A DNA stretch of 64,000 nucleotides from Prevotella sp. UBA4330. Its GTDB lineage: Bacteria; Bacteroidota; Bacteroidia; Bacteroidales; Bacteroidaceae. The position numbers and the translations under genes were made by a program. Under the pieces are notes generated by a model, which did not search any database, was not told the origin of the DNA, and saw nothing but the letters and a program-made list of their open reading frames with translations. The stretch is from the NCBI GenBank assembly GCA_002394385.1, contig DGTS01000021.1, forward strand, positions 1 to 64,000, given 5' to 3'. Positions 16,795 to 24,674 of the stretch are shown here, piece after piece (within the stretch, counting starts at the first letter, position 1; each line of letters opens with the position of its first letter).

Positions 16795-17817
16795 CTATTT
16801 CACAGGTGCCGCCGCAGCCGAACCGTCATAAGCCCACTTATAGTAAGAGGCGCCATGAACGAATCCTGCACCGAAGGCTGTGAGTATTAGGTTGTCGCCT
16901 TTCTTCAACTGGTTTTCATACTCCCAAAGTGCCAGAGGAATGGTTGCAGCACTTGTGTTTCCGAAGTGCTCGATGTTCACCATAACCTTCTCCATCGGCA
17001 GTTCGAGTCGTTTTGCAACAGCCTCGATGATGCGGATGTTGGCCTGATGGGGAATCACGAAGCGTATGTTGTCCTTGTTCAGTCCGTTGCGCTCGGCAAT
17101 CAGGGCGCAGTCGTCGCTCATGCTTGTCACGGCATAGCGGAACACGGTGCGTCCCTCCTGATAGAGGTAGTGCAGACGATGGTCAACAGTGAAGTGGTTT
17201 GGAGGGCATACCGAGCCGCCTGCCTTGAGGTGGAGGAACGGCAAGCCCTTGCCGTCAGTGCGGAAATAAGAGTCCATCACGCCGATATTCTCTTCCTCTG
17301 TTGCCTCGAGAAGCACCGCTCCGGCACCGTCGCCAAACAGCGGACAGGTGCTGCGGTCCTGATAATCGACCACCGACGACATCTTGTCGGCGCCGATAAC
17401 GATAATCTTCTTGTAGCGGCCGCTCTGTATCATCGATGCCGCAACATCGAGAGTGTAGAGGAAACCGCAGCAGGCAGCCCAGAAATCGAATGCGAAAGCG
17501 TTCTTCAGACCCAGTTTTCCGAGCACTATTGATGCCGTGGACGGAAACTTATAGTCGGCTGTTGAAGTGGTAACAATCAAAGCATCGATGCTGTCAGGGT
17601 CGGTTCCCGTCTTTTGCAACAACTGCTTTGCAGCCTTGCGAGCCATGTAACTGGTGCCCAGACCTTCCTCGTTGAGGATGCGACGCTCCTTGATGCCGAC
17701 ACGCGACATAATCCACTCGTCGTTAGTGTCAACCATTCTCGACAGTTCCTCATTGTTGAGGACATAGTCGGGAACGTAACCTCCGACACCGGTGATTACT
17801 GCGTTTATCTTTCCCAT
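16795..17817 (-). CDS. fabH: Beta-ketoacyl-ACP synthase III (FabH)
   Basis: FabH condenses acetyl- or branched acyl-CoA with malonyl-ACP to start fatty acid synthesis. The 340-residue protein has the catalytic triad: Cys116 in WAACCGFLY, His in VIPHQAN and Asn in HFGNTSA. It follows rpmF by two bases. The DUF177-rpmF-(plsX)-fabH order is common in bacteria; plsX is missing here. The C-terminal AAAAPVK tail is slightly longer than usual. Confidence 0.95.
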   Translation of the reverse strand: MGKINAVITGVGGYVPDYVLNNEELSRMVDTNDEWIMSRVGIKERRILNEEGLGTSYMARKAAKQLLQKTGTDPDSIDALIVTTSTADYKFPSTASIVLGKLGLKNAFAFDFWAACCGFLYTLDVAASMIQSGRYKKIIVIGADKMSSVVDYQDRSTCPLFGDGAGAVLLEATEEENIGVMDSYFRTDGKGLPFLHLKAGGSVCPPNHFTVDHRLHYLYQEGRTVFRYAVTSMSDDCALIAERNGLNKDNIRFVIPHQANIRIIEAVAKRLELPMEKVMVNIEHFGNTSAATIPLALWEYENQLKKGDNLILTAFGAGFVHGASYYKWAYDGSAAAAPVK

Positions 17818-17819
17818 CT

Positions 17820-18008
17820 TTATTCTGCCGCTTCGTCCATTACAATGGCAATCTTACCACGATAGTAACCGCAAGTAGGACATACGGTGTGATAGATGTG
17901 GAAAGAGCCGCAGTTAGGGCATTTTGCCAGTGTAGGGAGAACTGCGCCGTCGTGAGTTCTTCTTTTCAGTGTACGAGTCTTCGACTGTCTTCTTTTAGGA
18001 TGTGCCAT
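17820..18008 (-). CDS. rpmF: 50S ribosomal protein L32
   Basis: The 62-residue basic protein begins MAHPKRRQSKTR, the standard L32 start, and has a zinc ribbon of four cysteines (Cys30, Cys33, Cys43, Cys46). It lies nine bases after the DUF177 gene and two before fabH, the usual cluster. Confidence 0.96.
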   Translation of the reverse strand: MAHPKRRQSKTRTLKRRTHDGAVLPTLAKCPNCGSFHIYHTVCPTCGYYRGKIAIVMDEAAE

Positions 18009-18017
18009 AATTCTTTT

Positions 18018-18551
18018 TTATTTAATTGTTTTATCTTTTAATTTTAACAGTTCACTCCAACGTGAGTCTATCTCGCTGCTGGAACCTTCATCACTGCTTC
18101 GGTCAGACGACAGACGCTCCAGAACTTCTGTCATAGCAGGGTTACACTTACCAGGTGCATGCACATGCTTGATGGGTAATGACAACGTGACAAATTCATA
18201 TACGAGCCATGACATGTCGAGTATTCCTTCGTCCTCGTCAACTGTCAAGACATCGTCGTCTATAGAGTCTTCGCTTCCTAACTTCACCACGAGACGGTTC
18301 TCGGCATCGACTGCCTCGTCCATATCGTCTAAGCATAGGTCGCACGCAACGCGAACGGTGCCGGTGATGCGCGACGTGAGGTCATAAAAGCCGCTTGCCT
18401 TGCGTATAGACAGCGACACATGCAATCGGCCTCCGTGCACGTCCTGACTGTCGAGAGCCTCGAAAAAGCTGTCGTCAAGGTCACTTTCGAAGACATTAAC
18501 GTCTTCTTTCAAACCCTTCAAATCTATCCTAAGAGACTCTAAACCACTCAT
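18018..18551 (-). CDS. DUF177 (YceD) family protein, probable 23S rRNA accumulation factor
   Basis: The 177-residue acidic protein has the DUF177 hallmark VACDLCLDDMDEAV in its middle, with the conserved C-x-R/D-C arrangement. YceD homologues sit next to rpmF across bacteria and affect 23S rRNA levels. It is the first gene of this operon, with a TACCTTTG box 42 bases upstream (18593-18600). Confidence 0.88.
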   Translation of the reverse strand: MSGLESLRIDLKGLKEDVNVFESDLDDSFFEALDSQDVHGGRLHVSLSIRKASGFYDLTSRITGTVRVACDLCLDDMDEAVDAENRLVVKLGSEDSIDDDVLTVDEDEGILDMSWLVYEFVTLSLPIKHVHAPGKCNPAMTEVLERLSSDRSSDEGSSSEIDSRWSELLKLKDKTIK

Positions 18552-18592
18552 TTACGTTGCTGCATGCCCTTTTGTTGGCATACTTCGGGGTG

Positions 18593-18600
18593 CAAAGGTA
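18593..18600 (-). promoter_or_regulatory. -7 box of the DUF177-rpmF-fabH operon
   Basis: The minus strand reads TACCTTTG followed by CACCCC, 42 bases before the DUF177 start. Confidence 0.6.
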
Positions 18601-18741
18601 CAAATAATTTTTCATTTAAAAACCATTCTGCATGTTTTTTTGCTTTTTTAATGCAAATTATTCCTCCCGCTCTTGTTTCCGCTGGCAGCGACACTCGCAC
18701 ACGAATATGCCGTGGGAAACAGTAGTTTACGTTTTAAGGCA

Positions 18742-18841
18742 TCAGTACGCGATTCAGTACTAAGCGTTCGGACTGTCAGTCCGAACGTCACGTACTGGCA
18801 GTCCGAAGCGTACGTACTGGCAGTACGTGACGTTAGTACTG
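18742..18841. repeat. Nested palindrome cluster
   Basis: CGTTCGGACTG-T-CAGTCCGAACG (18765-18787) is a perfect 11-bp inverted repeat with a one-base loop. CGTCACGTACTG (18786-18797) pairs perfectly with CAGTACGTGACG (18821-18832). CAGTACTAAGCGT near 18755 pairs with ACGTTAGTACTG ending at 18841. All are built from the alternating words CAGTACG and CAGTCCG. Mutually exclusive hairpins are possible. Confidence 0.8.
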
Positions 18842-18902
18842 TCTCAACTATTTCTTCTTTGTCTGCAAGATGGTTTTTCCTTGGTTTCAAAAGGCTGCCG
18901 CT

Positions 18903-19649
18903 CTACTTCGCAAACTGGAAGTGCTGGTAGTCCTTCATGGTTTTCCATGCCCCGCCCCACTGTGCTCCTGCCTTCATGAAGAGGCGATAGGCAAGGTCGT
19001 TGGTATCTATTTTATAAGGTATGTCCTTGCGCTTCTGGCGGTTGTAGGCATAGTCCTTGCCGTTTTCGGGCGACACTTTTCCGCCACGAACGTACGGGTT
19101 GTATCGCGGATTGAGGTCGATAGCGAGCCCATAGGCATGCTTCGAGAGGTTCTTTGTGCCCGCCACAACGCGGTAGTTGAAGCAAGAAGTGTTGTCGTCC
19201 TCCATCGAGCGGTCGTCATCGGCATCATAGTCGTCAATCAGCACCATGCGTTCTATGCGGTATTTCTGTTCGTAGAGTTGTCTGAAAATGTCCAGCACGC
19301 GGTCGGCAATTATCTTGTTCACCACCATTTCGCCAGTCTGTATCTCGCCATTAGCATTGTAGTGCAGCAGTCGCAGATAGCGCAGTCCGTCGCGACTCAC
19401 GGGACATCCCACGTTCCACGACTTGCCCTTCATGCGGCTCCACACCTGGTCGCTGATTTTCTCTGAGACAAAGCAACGGGCCAGTCCTGCCTGCTCTACC
19501 TCCCACTCCAGCACCACCATTCCGGGCTTCCAGTCCTCCACGAGTCTCACTCGCGGCATTTTGGCAGAGGCATCGGCAGGGAAAAGGCACCAAGACATCA
19601 ACACCAGCATCATTAATGCTATCGGATAATAAACAATACTCTTTCTCAT
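18903..19649 (-). CDS. Secreted M15-type metallopeptidase (cell-wall peptidase)
   Basis: M15C enzymes cleave peptidoglycan cross-bridges or stem peptides. The 248-residue product starting MRKS has a signal peptide (residues 5-29, ending ASA) and the zinc signature SKHAYGLAIDLN (His171, Asp178) with the third ligand His243 in DYQHFQF near the C-terminus. An ATG seven codons further upstream would lie inside the promoter box (19668-19675), so I prefer the start at 19649. It is divergent from the AlkD-like gene. Confidence 0.88.
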   Translation of the reverse strand: MRKSIVYYPIALMMLVLMSWCLFPADASAKMPRVRLVEDWKPGMVVLEWEVEQAGLARCFVSEKISDQVWSRMKGKSWNVGCPVSRDGLRYLRLLHYNANGEIQTGEMVVNKIIADRVLDIFRQLYEQKYRIERMVLIDDYDADDDRSMEDDNTSCFNYRVVAGTKNLSKHAYGLAIDLNPRYNPYVRGGKVSPENGKDYAYNRQKRKDIPYKIDTNDLAYRLFMKAGAQWGGAWKTMKDYQHFQFAK

Positions 19650-19667
19650 AATGGTATATTTTTTTTG

Positions 19668-19675
19668 CAAAGATA
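19668..19675 (-). promoter_or_regulatory. -7 box of the M15 peptidase gene
   Basis: The minus strand reads TATCTTTG, 18 bases before the ATG at 19649. It decides that start against the upstream ATG at 19670. Confidence 0.65.
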
Positions 19676-19708
19676 GTGTTTTTCCATAATAATGACAATA
19701 AAAATGAT

Positions 19709-19716
19709 TATATTTG
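19709..19716 (+). promoter_or_regulatory. -7 box of the AlkD-like gene
   Basis: TATATTTG followed by CAG, 25 bases before the ATG at 19742. It excludes an ATG at 19676, which would precede the transcript. Confidence 0.65.
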
Positions 19717-19741
19717 CAGTCTTGAAAATAATTTTAACGAT

Positions 19742-20518
19742 ATGAAAGCGATGAGAACAGCCAAGGAAGCAATTGACGCGATGAGAGCAATGGCAGACGA
19801 GAAGCAGCGCGAGGTGCTGATGAGATTCTTCAAAACGGGCAAGGGAGAATATGGCGAGGGCGACAAATTCCTTGGCCTGAAGGTGCCAAGCACTCGAAGT
19901 GTGGCGGCAGAATGCAAGGAAATGTCGCGCGAGGAGGTTGAGCGACTGCTGCAATCAGAGTGGCACGAAGCCCGACTTTGCGGTTTGCTGGTGCTGGTGC
20001 AACAGTACGGCAAACTATGCTCTAAGCGGCTCATCGACGACAAGGAGGCAATGAGGAAACGCGACTCGCTGATAGAGTTCTACGTCGCAAACGCTGAAAG
20101 GGCCAACAACTGGGACCTCGTTGACCTGTCGGCACCCAAGACACTGGGCTACTGGCTGACGATGCCTTCATGCTACGGCGACGACGAGAAGATGGCTCTC
20201 GTTGACAGTCTTGCCGAAAGCGACAACCTGTGGAAAAAGCGGATATCAATGGTTTGCACATGGGGCTCGCTGCAAAAGGGGAACCCTGCCTACACGCTGC
20301 GCTATGCCGAGCGCCACCTGCACCACCCTCACGACTTGATGCACAAGGCTGTGGGATGGATGCTTCGTGAGATGGGCAAGCGCGTGAGCATCGAACTGCT
20401 GCGCTCGTTCCTCGACATGCATGCCGCCGAGATGCCCCGCACGGCGCTGCGCTACGCCATAGAGAAAATGGACGAGAAGGAGAGGCGCCACTGGATGGAG
20501 TATGGAAGAGAAAAGTAA
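19742..20518 (+). CDS. AlkD-like DNA alkylation repair protein (HEAT-repeat glycosylase family)
   Basis: AlkD-family proteins are all-helical HEAT-repeat DNA glycosylases removing 3- and 7-alkylated purines. The 258-residue protein has the family start (FFKTGKGEYGEGDKFLGLKV), the helix pair around LLQSEWHEARLCGLLVLV, the catalytic-region sequence NNWDLVDLSAP (conserved W-D) and a late HDLMHKAVGWMLREMGKR. It has its own promoter and reads as single gene, divergent from the M15 peptidase. Confidence 0.92.
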   Translation: MKAMRTAKEAIDAMRAMADEKQREVLMRFFKTGKGEYGEGDKFLGLKVPSTRSVAAECKEMSREEVERLLQSEWHEARLCGLLVLVQQYGKLCSKRLIDDKEAMRKRDSLIEFYVANAERANNWDLVDLSAPKTLGYWLTMPSCYGDDEKMALVDSLAESDNLWKKRISMVCTWGSLQKGNPAYTLRYAERHLHHPHDLMHKAVGWMLREMGKRVSIELLRSFLDMHAAEMPRTALRYAIEKMDEKERRHWMEYGREK

Positions 20519-20647
20519 CTTTGTCCTTTGTATTTAGCAGAAAAAGTAGTACCTTCGCAGGCGAAAAGACTTTAAGGAGTACAGGAGTGACCTAAACTCC
20601 TGAACTCCCAAATTAATAAAGAAATGATCAAATAAATATAAGAAAAC
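20519..20647. other. Spacer before mrp with a short GGAGT-type hairpin
   Basis: AAGGAGTACAGGAGTG (20574 on) and CCTAAACTCCTGAACTCCC (20592 on) are loosely inverted words of the same style as the repeats at 13651. A weak promoter-like TACCTTCG lies near 20550. Confidence 0.45.
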
Positions 20648-21751
20648 ATGACACTATATCCAAAACTTATAATGGACGCGCTGGCAACAGTGACATACCC
20701 GGGCACGAAGAAGAACCTCGTGGAGAGCGGCATGGTGGCAGACCAGCCAGCCATCGACGGGATGAAGGTGAAGGTGGTGCTGGAGTTTCCGCGCGACACC
20801 GATCCTTTCCTTAAGAGTACTGTCAAGGCTGCCGAGGCAGCAATACACTACCACGTGTCGAAGGATGTGGAGGTAGAGATTGTTACCGAATTTAAGTCGA
20901 AGCCGCGCCCAGAGGCAGGCAAGATGCTGCCCGGAGTGAAGAACATCGTGGCGGTGAGCAGCGGCAAAGGCGGTGTGGGAAAGAGCACCGTGTCGGCTAA
21001 CCTCGCCATTTCGCTGGCGCGGCTTGGCTATCGTGTGGGACTGCTCGATGCCGACATCTTCGGCCCCAGCATGCCAAAGATGTTCAACGTCGAGGATGCC
21101 CGTCCATACGCTGTGCATGTTGACGGCCGCGACCTCATTGAGCCGATAGAGCAATATGGTGTGCGCCTGCTGTCGATAGGATTCTTCGTGAACCCCGACA
21201 CGGCAACGCTGTGGCGCGGCGGCATGGCTTCGAACGCGCTGAAACAACTCATCGGCGATGCCAACTGGGGCGAACTGGACTATCTGATACTGGACACACC
21301 GCCGGGCACAAGCGACATACACCTGACGCTGTTGCAGACTCTTGCCATAACGGGTGCCGTCATCGTATCGACACCTCAGCAGGTGGCACTGGCCGACGCA
21401 CGTAAAGGCGTTGACATGTACCGCAACGAGAAGGTGAACGTGCCCATCCTCGGACTCATAGAAAACATGGCATGGTTCACACCGAAGGAACTGCCAGAGA
21501 ACAAATACTACATCTTCGGCAAAGAGGGTTGCAAGCAACTGGCTGCGGAACTCAACGTACCGTTGCTGGCTCAGATACCACTGGTGCAGGGCATCTGCGA
21601 GAGTGGCGACGAGGGCAAGCCCGCAGCACTGTCGGCAGACTCGATGACAGGACTGGCATTCCTCAATTTGGCACAGGCTGTGGTGACCGTTGTCAACCGT
21701 CGCAACAAGGAGCAACCACCAACAAAGATTGTTGGAGTGAAAAATGGTTGA
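20648..21751 (+). CDS. mrp: Mrp/NBP35-family iron-sulfur carrier ATPase
   Basis: Mrp proteins carry Fe-S clusters to apoproteins. The 367-residue protein has an N-terminal MIP18/DUF59 domain (residues 1-75) and the deviant Walker A SGKGGVGKSTVSAN near residue 105, followed by DADIFGPSMP and DTPPGTSD. Where E. coli Mrp has a CxxC, the sequence reads NMAWFTPKELPENKYYIFG, so the usual cluster-binding pair is absent; a lone Cys follows in KEGCKQLA. Single gene, convergent with the export operon. Confidence 0.92.
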   Translation: MTLYPKLIMDALATVTYPGTKKNLVESGMVADQPAIDGMKVKVVLEFPRDTDPFLKSTVKAAEAAIHYHVSKDVEVEIVTEFKSKPRPEAGKMLPGVKNIVAVSSGKGGVGKSTVSANLAISLARLGYRVGLLDADIFGPSMPKMFNVEDARPYAVHVDGRDLIEPIEQYGVRLLSIGFFVNPDTATLWRGGMASNALKQLIGDANWGELDYLILDTPPGTSDIHLTLLQTLAITGAVIVSTPQQVALADARKGVDMYRNEKVNVPILGLIENMAWFTPKELPENKYYIFGKEGCKQLAAELNVPLLAQIPLVQGICESGDEGKPAALSADSMTGLAFLNLAQAVVTVVNRRNKEQPPTKIVGVKNG

Positions 21752-21902
21752 GGGTTGAGGGTTGAATGTTGAGCGTTTAAAGTTGAGGGTTGAGCGAAGT
21801 TACTATTATTCTCTTCTCGCTCAACCCTCAACTTTAAACTTTCAACAACTTTCGCTCAACCCTCAACTTTCAACGCTCAACATTCAACCCTCAACGCTCA
21901 AC
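21745..21902. repeat. GGGTTGAGCG-type inverted repeat between convergent genes
   Basis: TTGAGGGTTGAATGTTGAGC words on the left and GCTCAACCCTCAACTTTCAAC words on the right are inverted copies and can fold into an extended hairpin. It overlaps the 3' end of the permease gene and probably terminates both mrp and the export operon. The same words recur after cydA at 30300-30340. Confidence 0.75.
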
Positions 21903-23134
21903 TTATGTTTCTCCGCCTTGCGCTTGATAGAGGCATATTTCTCTACCACGTGTTGACGTGTCTGCGTCAACTGGAACTTATAAACGGCACAGGTGGCGAA
22001 GAAATAAACCAGCGACTGAATCCACAAGCACATATACTCATGGGTGACATCATCAAGGGTGGCACCCATGCTGCTTATTCTGACAAAGCCACGCACGCCG
22101 AAAGTGGATGGCAGTATATAGGCAATGCTGCGCCATACGGGCGGCAGACTGCTCTCTGGCCATGAGATGCCGGCAAGGAAGAGGAATGGCAAAGAGGTGA
22201 AAACCACAAGAAGGATAACATTCTCACGATAGCGCACCATACACGACATGAACATCCCGAAGAATATACACGACAGCAAATAAGGCAGCATCAGCGCAAA
22301 GAGGTCTGACGCCTGCGATATGCTGGTGAAACTGAATATCTTCGGAACAATGAGCGTTATATATGCCGCCATCACAGCATATATCATAAAGTAACACAGC
22401 GACTTTCCGAAGACAATGCGGAAGATGCCGTTATAGTGGCGGCTAACGGGCACAAGGTCTTTATAACGGTTGTTCTCGCGGGCAGTGCCAGCACTGAGTC
22501 CGATGCCCAGAAGCAATGTCTGCTGCAATATAAGCACAAGTACACAGGGCAGGATGAAGTTGCCGTAACCTCCTGTGGTATTAAACATCTGCACCTCCTC
22601 GAAGTCGAGTGGCTTGGCGAGTATGGCATCCTCACGGTCGGTGTAGTTGCCAGACAGTTTCACCTGTATGCCGGCATTCATGTTCTGCGACACTGCCATC
22701 GTCGTTGCATAGATGGCCTTATAAGCAAGCATCATGCTCATGTCGCAATAGACGCTCACCTTCGACTGCTGCATGCGGCCAAGATTCTCCTCGAAATTGG
22801 CAGGGAAATAGATGACACCGCGCACCACCTGATGGCCCACCAACTGCCGCGCCTCGTCGAGAGAGGTACAACGGTAAGTCACCTTCACATCGGGCGACGC
22901 ATCACATTGGCGGATGAACTGCCGCGACGTCTGACTGTTGGAGAAATCGACCACCGCCACAGGCACATCGCGCACCACCTCGTTATTGTACGCCCACGAG
23001 TAAAGCAGAGGATAAAGCAGCGGCACAATGATAAAGAAAATCAACACTCCCTCATCACTAATGACGGAGCGCATTTCCTTCAACCATATATAGCATGTGT
23101 CGTATATTCCTTCTTTTATTCGTTTAAACATCAC
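21884..23134 (-). CDS. ABC-2 type export permease (second of two)
   Basis: The 416-residue protein has the ABC2_membrane_3 layout: a first membrane segment (about 29-46), a periplasmic domain with VPVAVVDFSNSQTSR, and a five-helix membrane block (about 195-390). The C-terminal tail (VVEKYASIKRKAEKHKLSVEG) is encoded partly by the repeat at 21884-21902, so the last residues may be secondary. It belongs to the HlyD/TolC operon. No ATPase gene is present in the operon or its fusions, so the motor must be encoded elsewhere. Confidence 0.85.
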   Translation of the reverse strand: MMFKRIKEGIYDTCYIWLKEMRSVISDEGVLIFFIIVPLLYPLLYSWAYNNEVVRDVPVAVVDFSNSQTSRQFIRQCDASPDVKVTYRCTSLDEARQLVGHQVVRGVIYFPANFEENLGRMQQSKVSVYCDMSMMLAYKAIYATTMAVSQNMNAGIQVKLSGNYTDREDAILAKPLDFEEVQMFNTTGGYGNFILPCVLVLILQQTLLLGIGLSAGTARENNRYKDLVPVSRHYNGIFRIVFGKSLCYFMIYAVMAAYITLIVPKIFSFTSISQASDLFALMLPYLLSCIFFGMFMSCMVRYRENVILLVVFTSLPFLFLAGISWPESSLPPVWRSIAYILPSTFGVRGFVRISSMGATLDDVTHEYMCLWIQSLVYFFATCAVYKFQLTQTRQHVVEKYASIKRKAEKHKLSVEG

Positions 23135-23135
23135 T

Positions 23136-23489
23136 TTTTAGGAGTTATGAAGTTATGGAGTTAAGGAGTTAAGACATATGTTTTAAGCCAAGCAGTTTCT
23201 TGTATCCTTCAGCAATATTCGCTTCAATAGAAATTGCAGCCCTTCTGAATTGTGAAGTAAGACCATACCTCTCATCGTCAGGAAAATGTTTAGTGATTCT
23301 ATAAACGGACAGGACAAAAGCATGAGCCTTTTGCCAAGCCATTATACTCTCAAAACTAAACGTCGTCTTTGTCAACATATCTTTAATATCCTCTTTTTAA
23401 ATCTATTGTCTTAACTCCATCGCTCGACGCTTGCGTCGCTTTCATAGCAAAGCGGAGAAAGAACTCCTTAACTCCATAACTCCTTAATT
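23136..23489. repeat. GGAGTTAAGACA-bracketed element, locus B
   Basis: GGAGTTAAGACATA (23165-23178) and the inverted ATTGTCTTAACTCC (23405-23418) bracket the four-helix-bundle gene remnant. Outside them lie further GGAGTTATGAAG and CTCCTTAACTCCATAAC words. A small hairpin CGACGCTTGCGTCG is at about 23426. The element separates two permease genes of one operon. Confidence 0.75.
23169..23378 (-). pseudogene. Truncated four-helix-bundle protein (23S rRNA IVS-type family)
   Basis: The 69 residues match the first half of the four-helix-bundle/IVS protein family (typically about 120 residues): MAWQKAHAFVLSVYRITKHF, then YGLTSQFRRAAISIEANIAE. After GYKKL the sequence changes to LGLKHMS and stops exactly where the GTTAAGACAT repeat begins. 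The second half of the bundle is missing, so it is a remnant. It lies inside a bracketed repeat. Confidence 0.8.
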
Positions 23490-23492
23490 ACA

Positions 23493-24674
23493 TCACGGAA
23501 TATACACATACTCGAGCATTGCCTTGCGTATGTTCTTCATTACGAAGACAGGGAGGCAGATGAAGATGAAAAGAGCAAGAAGATTAACCCATGCGTCACT
23601 CGACGGGAAGCCATTGAATATGCATATCTGATAATACATATAATAATGGCGCAAGGGGAAGAGTTGAGCAATACTCTCAAGCATAGGGTTCATTGCAAAT
23701 ATCGGGAAGGCAGCGCCACACATGGTGAAACTGAGCACTCCCCACAACGAGCAGACACTCAACGACATGCGGAGCGACGGCACCAGTCCGAAGACAAACA
23801 CGCCGAACGACTGCGATGCTATGATGGCAAGCATTCCGATAAGGGCTATCTGGTACCATGCTCCCTGGTGCGGGAAATGGAGGAAGCCATATACATATAT
23901 AAGGTATCCATAGAAAATGATGAGGAATACCAGCGTCTGCGGCAGCATCTTGCCGAGCATTGCCACCCAGATGTCATTTCCAGAGAGACGCATCAGCACC
24001 TTGCTGCGGTTGAACTTCATCTCGGTTCCTATGGAATAGACTGTGATGAGAAAGACAAAGAGCATAAGCACGCCAGGCACCATAAATGCCGAGAGATAGA
24101 TGTTATAGTTAGCCCATGGGTTGCCTATCATGTGAAGGTCGATGGACGTGGGCTGCAGGAATGTCGCTATCTGCTCGTCGGTAAAGCCTCGGGCACGCAT
24201 CGTGGCCTGCCCCACTGCCGCCGAACCCAGCGTGCACACCGTCTTCATGTCGCGGAAAAGCAGCGCACCAGCCATGAGCATCGTGCTGTTATAATAAAAC
24301 GACACCTTAGGCTGTCGCTGGGAAATAAGTGCCGAGGTGGTGCCTTCAGGGAAATAGAGGAAAGCGTATATCTCGTTCTTCTGCATCGCCTTGCGAGCCT
24401 CTGCGGGATTGGCATACTTGCCCACCACTTTGCTGGTCTGCATCCCGTCGAGACGGCGTATGATGGAGCGCGTGGTGGTGGTGTTGTCAAGGTCAACAAT
24501 GCCTATAGGCATCTCCTGCGGCAGTCCGTCGTCCATCAGCGAAGTGAAGAATATCACCGTCACGATGGGGAATATCACCATGCAGAAGATGTATATCGGC
24601 GTTGACAGCAGCAGTCCACACTCGCGGCGCGCAACGCTCAAGATGCGAAGAAAAGGGTTCCTCTTTTCGTACAT
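23493..24674 (-). CDS. ABC-2 type export permease (first of two)
   Basis: The 393-residue protein has the same layout as its neighbour: an N-terminal membrane segment (about 20-45), a periplasmic domain with MPIGIVDLDNTTTTRS, and a C-terminal membrane block with a final VFVMKNIRKAMLEY. Its ATG overlaps the HlyD stop by one base. Two paralogous permeases next to one adaptor suggest a heterodimeric exporter like YhhJ/YbhSR types. Substrate unknown. Confidence 0.87.
   Translation of the reverse strand: MYEKRNPFLRILSVARRECGLLLSTPIYIFCMVIFPIVTVIFFTSLMDDGLPQEMPIGIVDLDNTTTTRSIIRRLDGMQTSKVVGKYANPAEARKAMQKNEIYAFLYFPEGTTSALISQRQPKVSFYYNSTMLMAGALLFRDMKTVCTLGSAAVGQATMRARGFTDEQIATFLQPTSIDLHMIGNPWANYNIYLSAFMVPGVLMLFVFLITVYSIGTEMKFNRSKVLMRLSGNDIWVAMLGKMLPQTLVFLIIFYGYLIYVYGFLHFPHQGAWYQIALIGMLAIIASQSFGVFVFGLVPSLRMSLSVCSLWGVLSFTMCGAAFPIFAMNPMLESIAQLFPLRHYYMYYQICIFNGFPSSDAWVNLLALFIFICLPVFVMKNIRKAMLEYVYIP

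Larger units (their letters stand above)
18552..18902. other. Spacer with promoter and nested palindromes
   Basis: No gene seen. The right-hand promoter box at 18593-18600 serves the DUF177 gene. A cluster of nested perfect palindromes occupies 18742-18841, downstream of the M15 peptidase gene. Confidence 0.6.

Noticed and set aside
19676..19741. Upstream start for the AlkD-like gene
   Set aside because: The ATG at 19676 precedes the promoter box at 19709-19716, and the added residues (MFFHNNDNKNDYIC...) are not family-like.
20654..21715. 353-codon minus-strand frame opposite mrp
   Set aside because: It is a shadow of the mrp gene without family resemblance.
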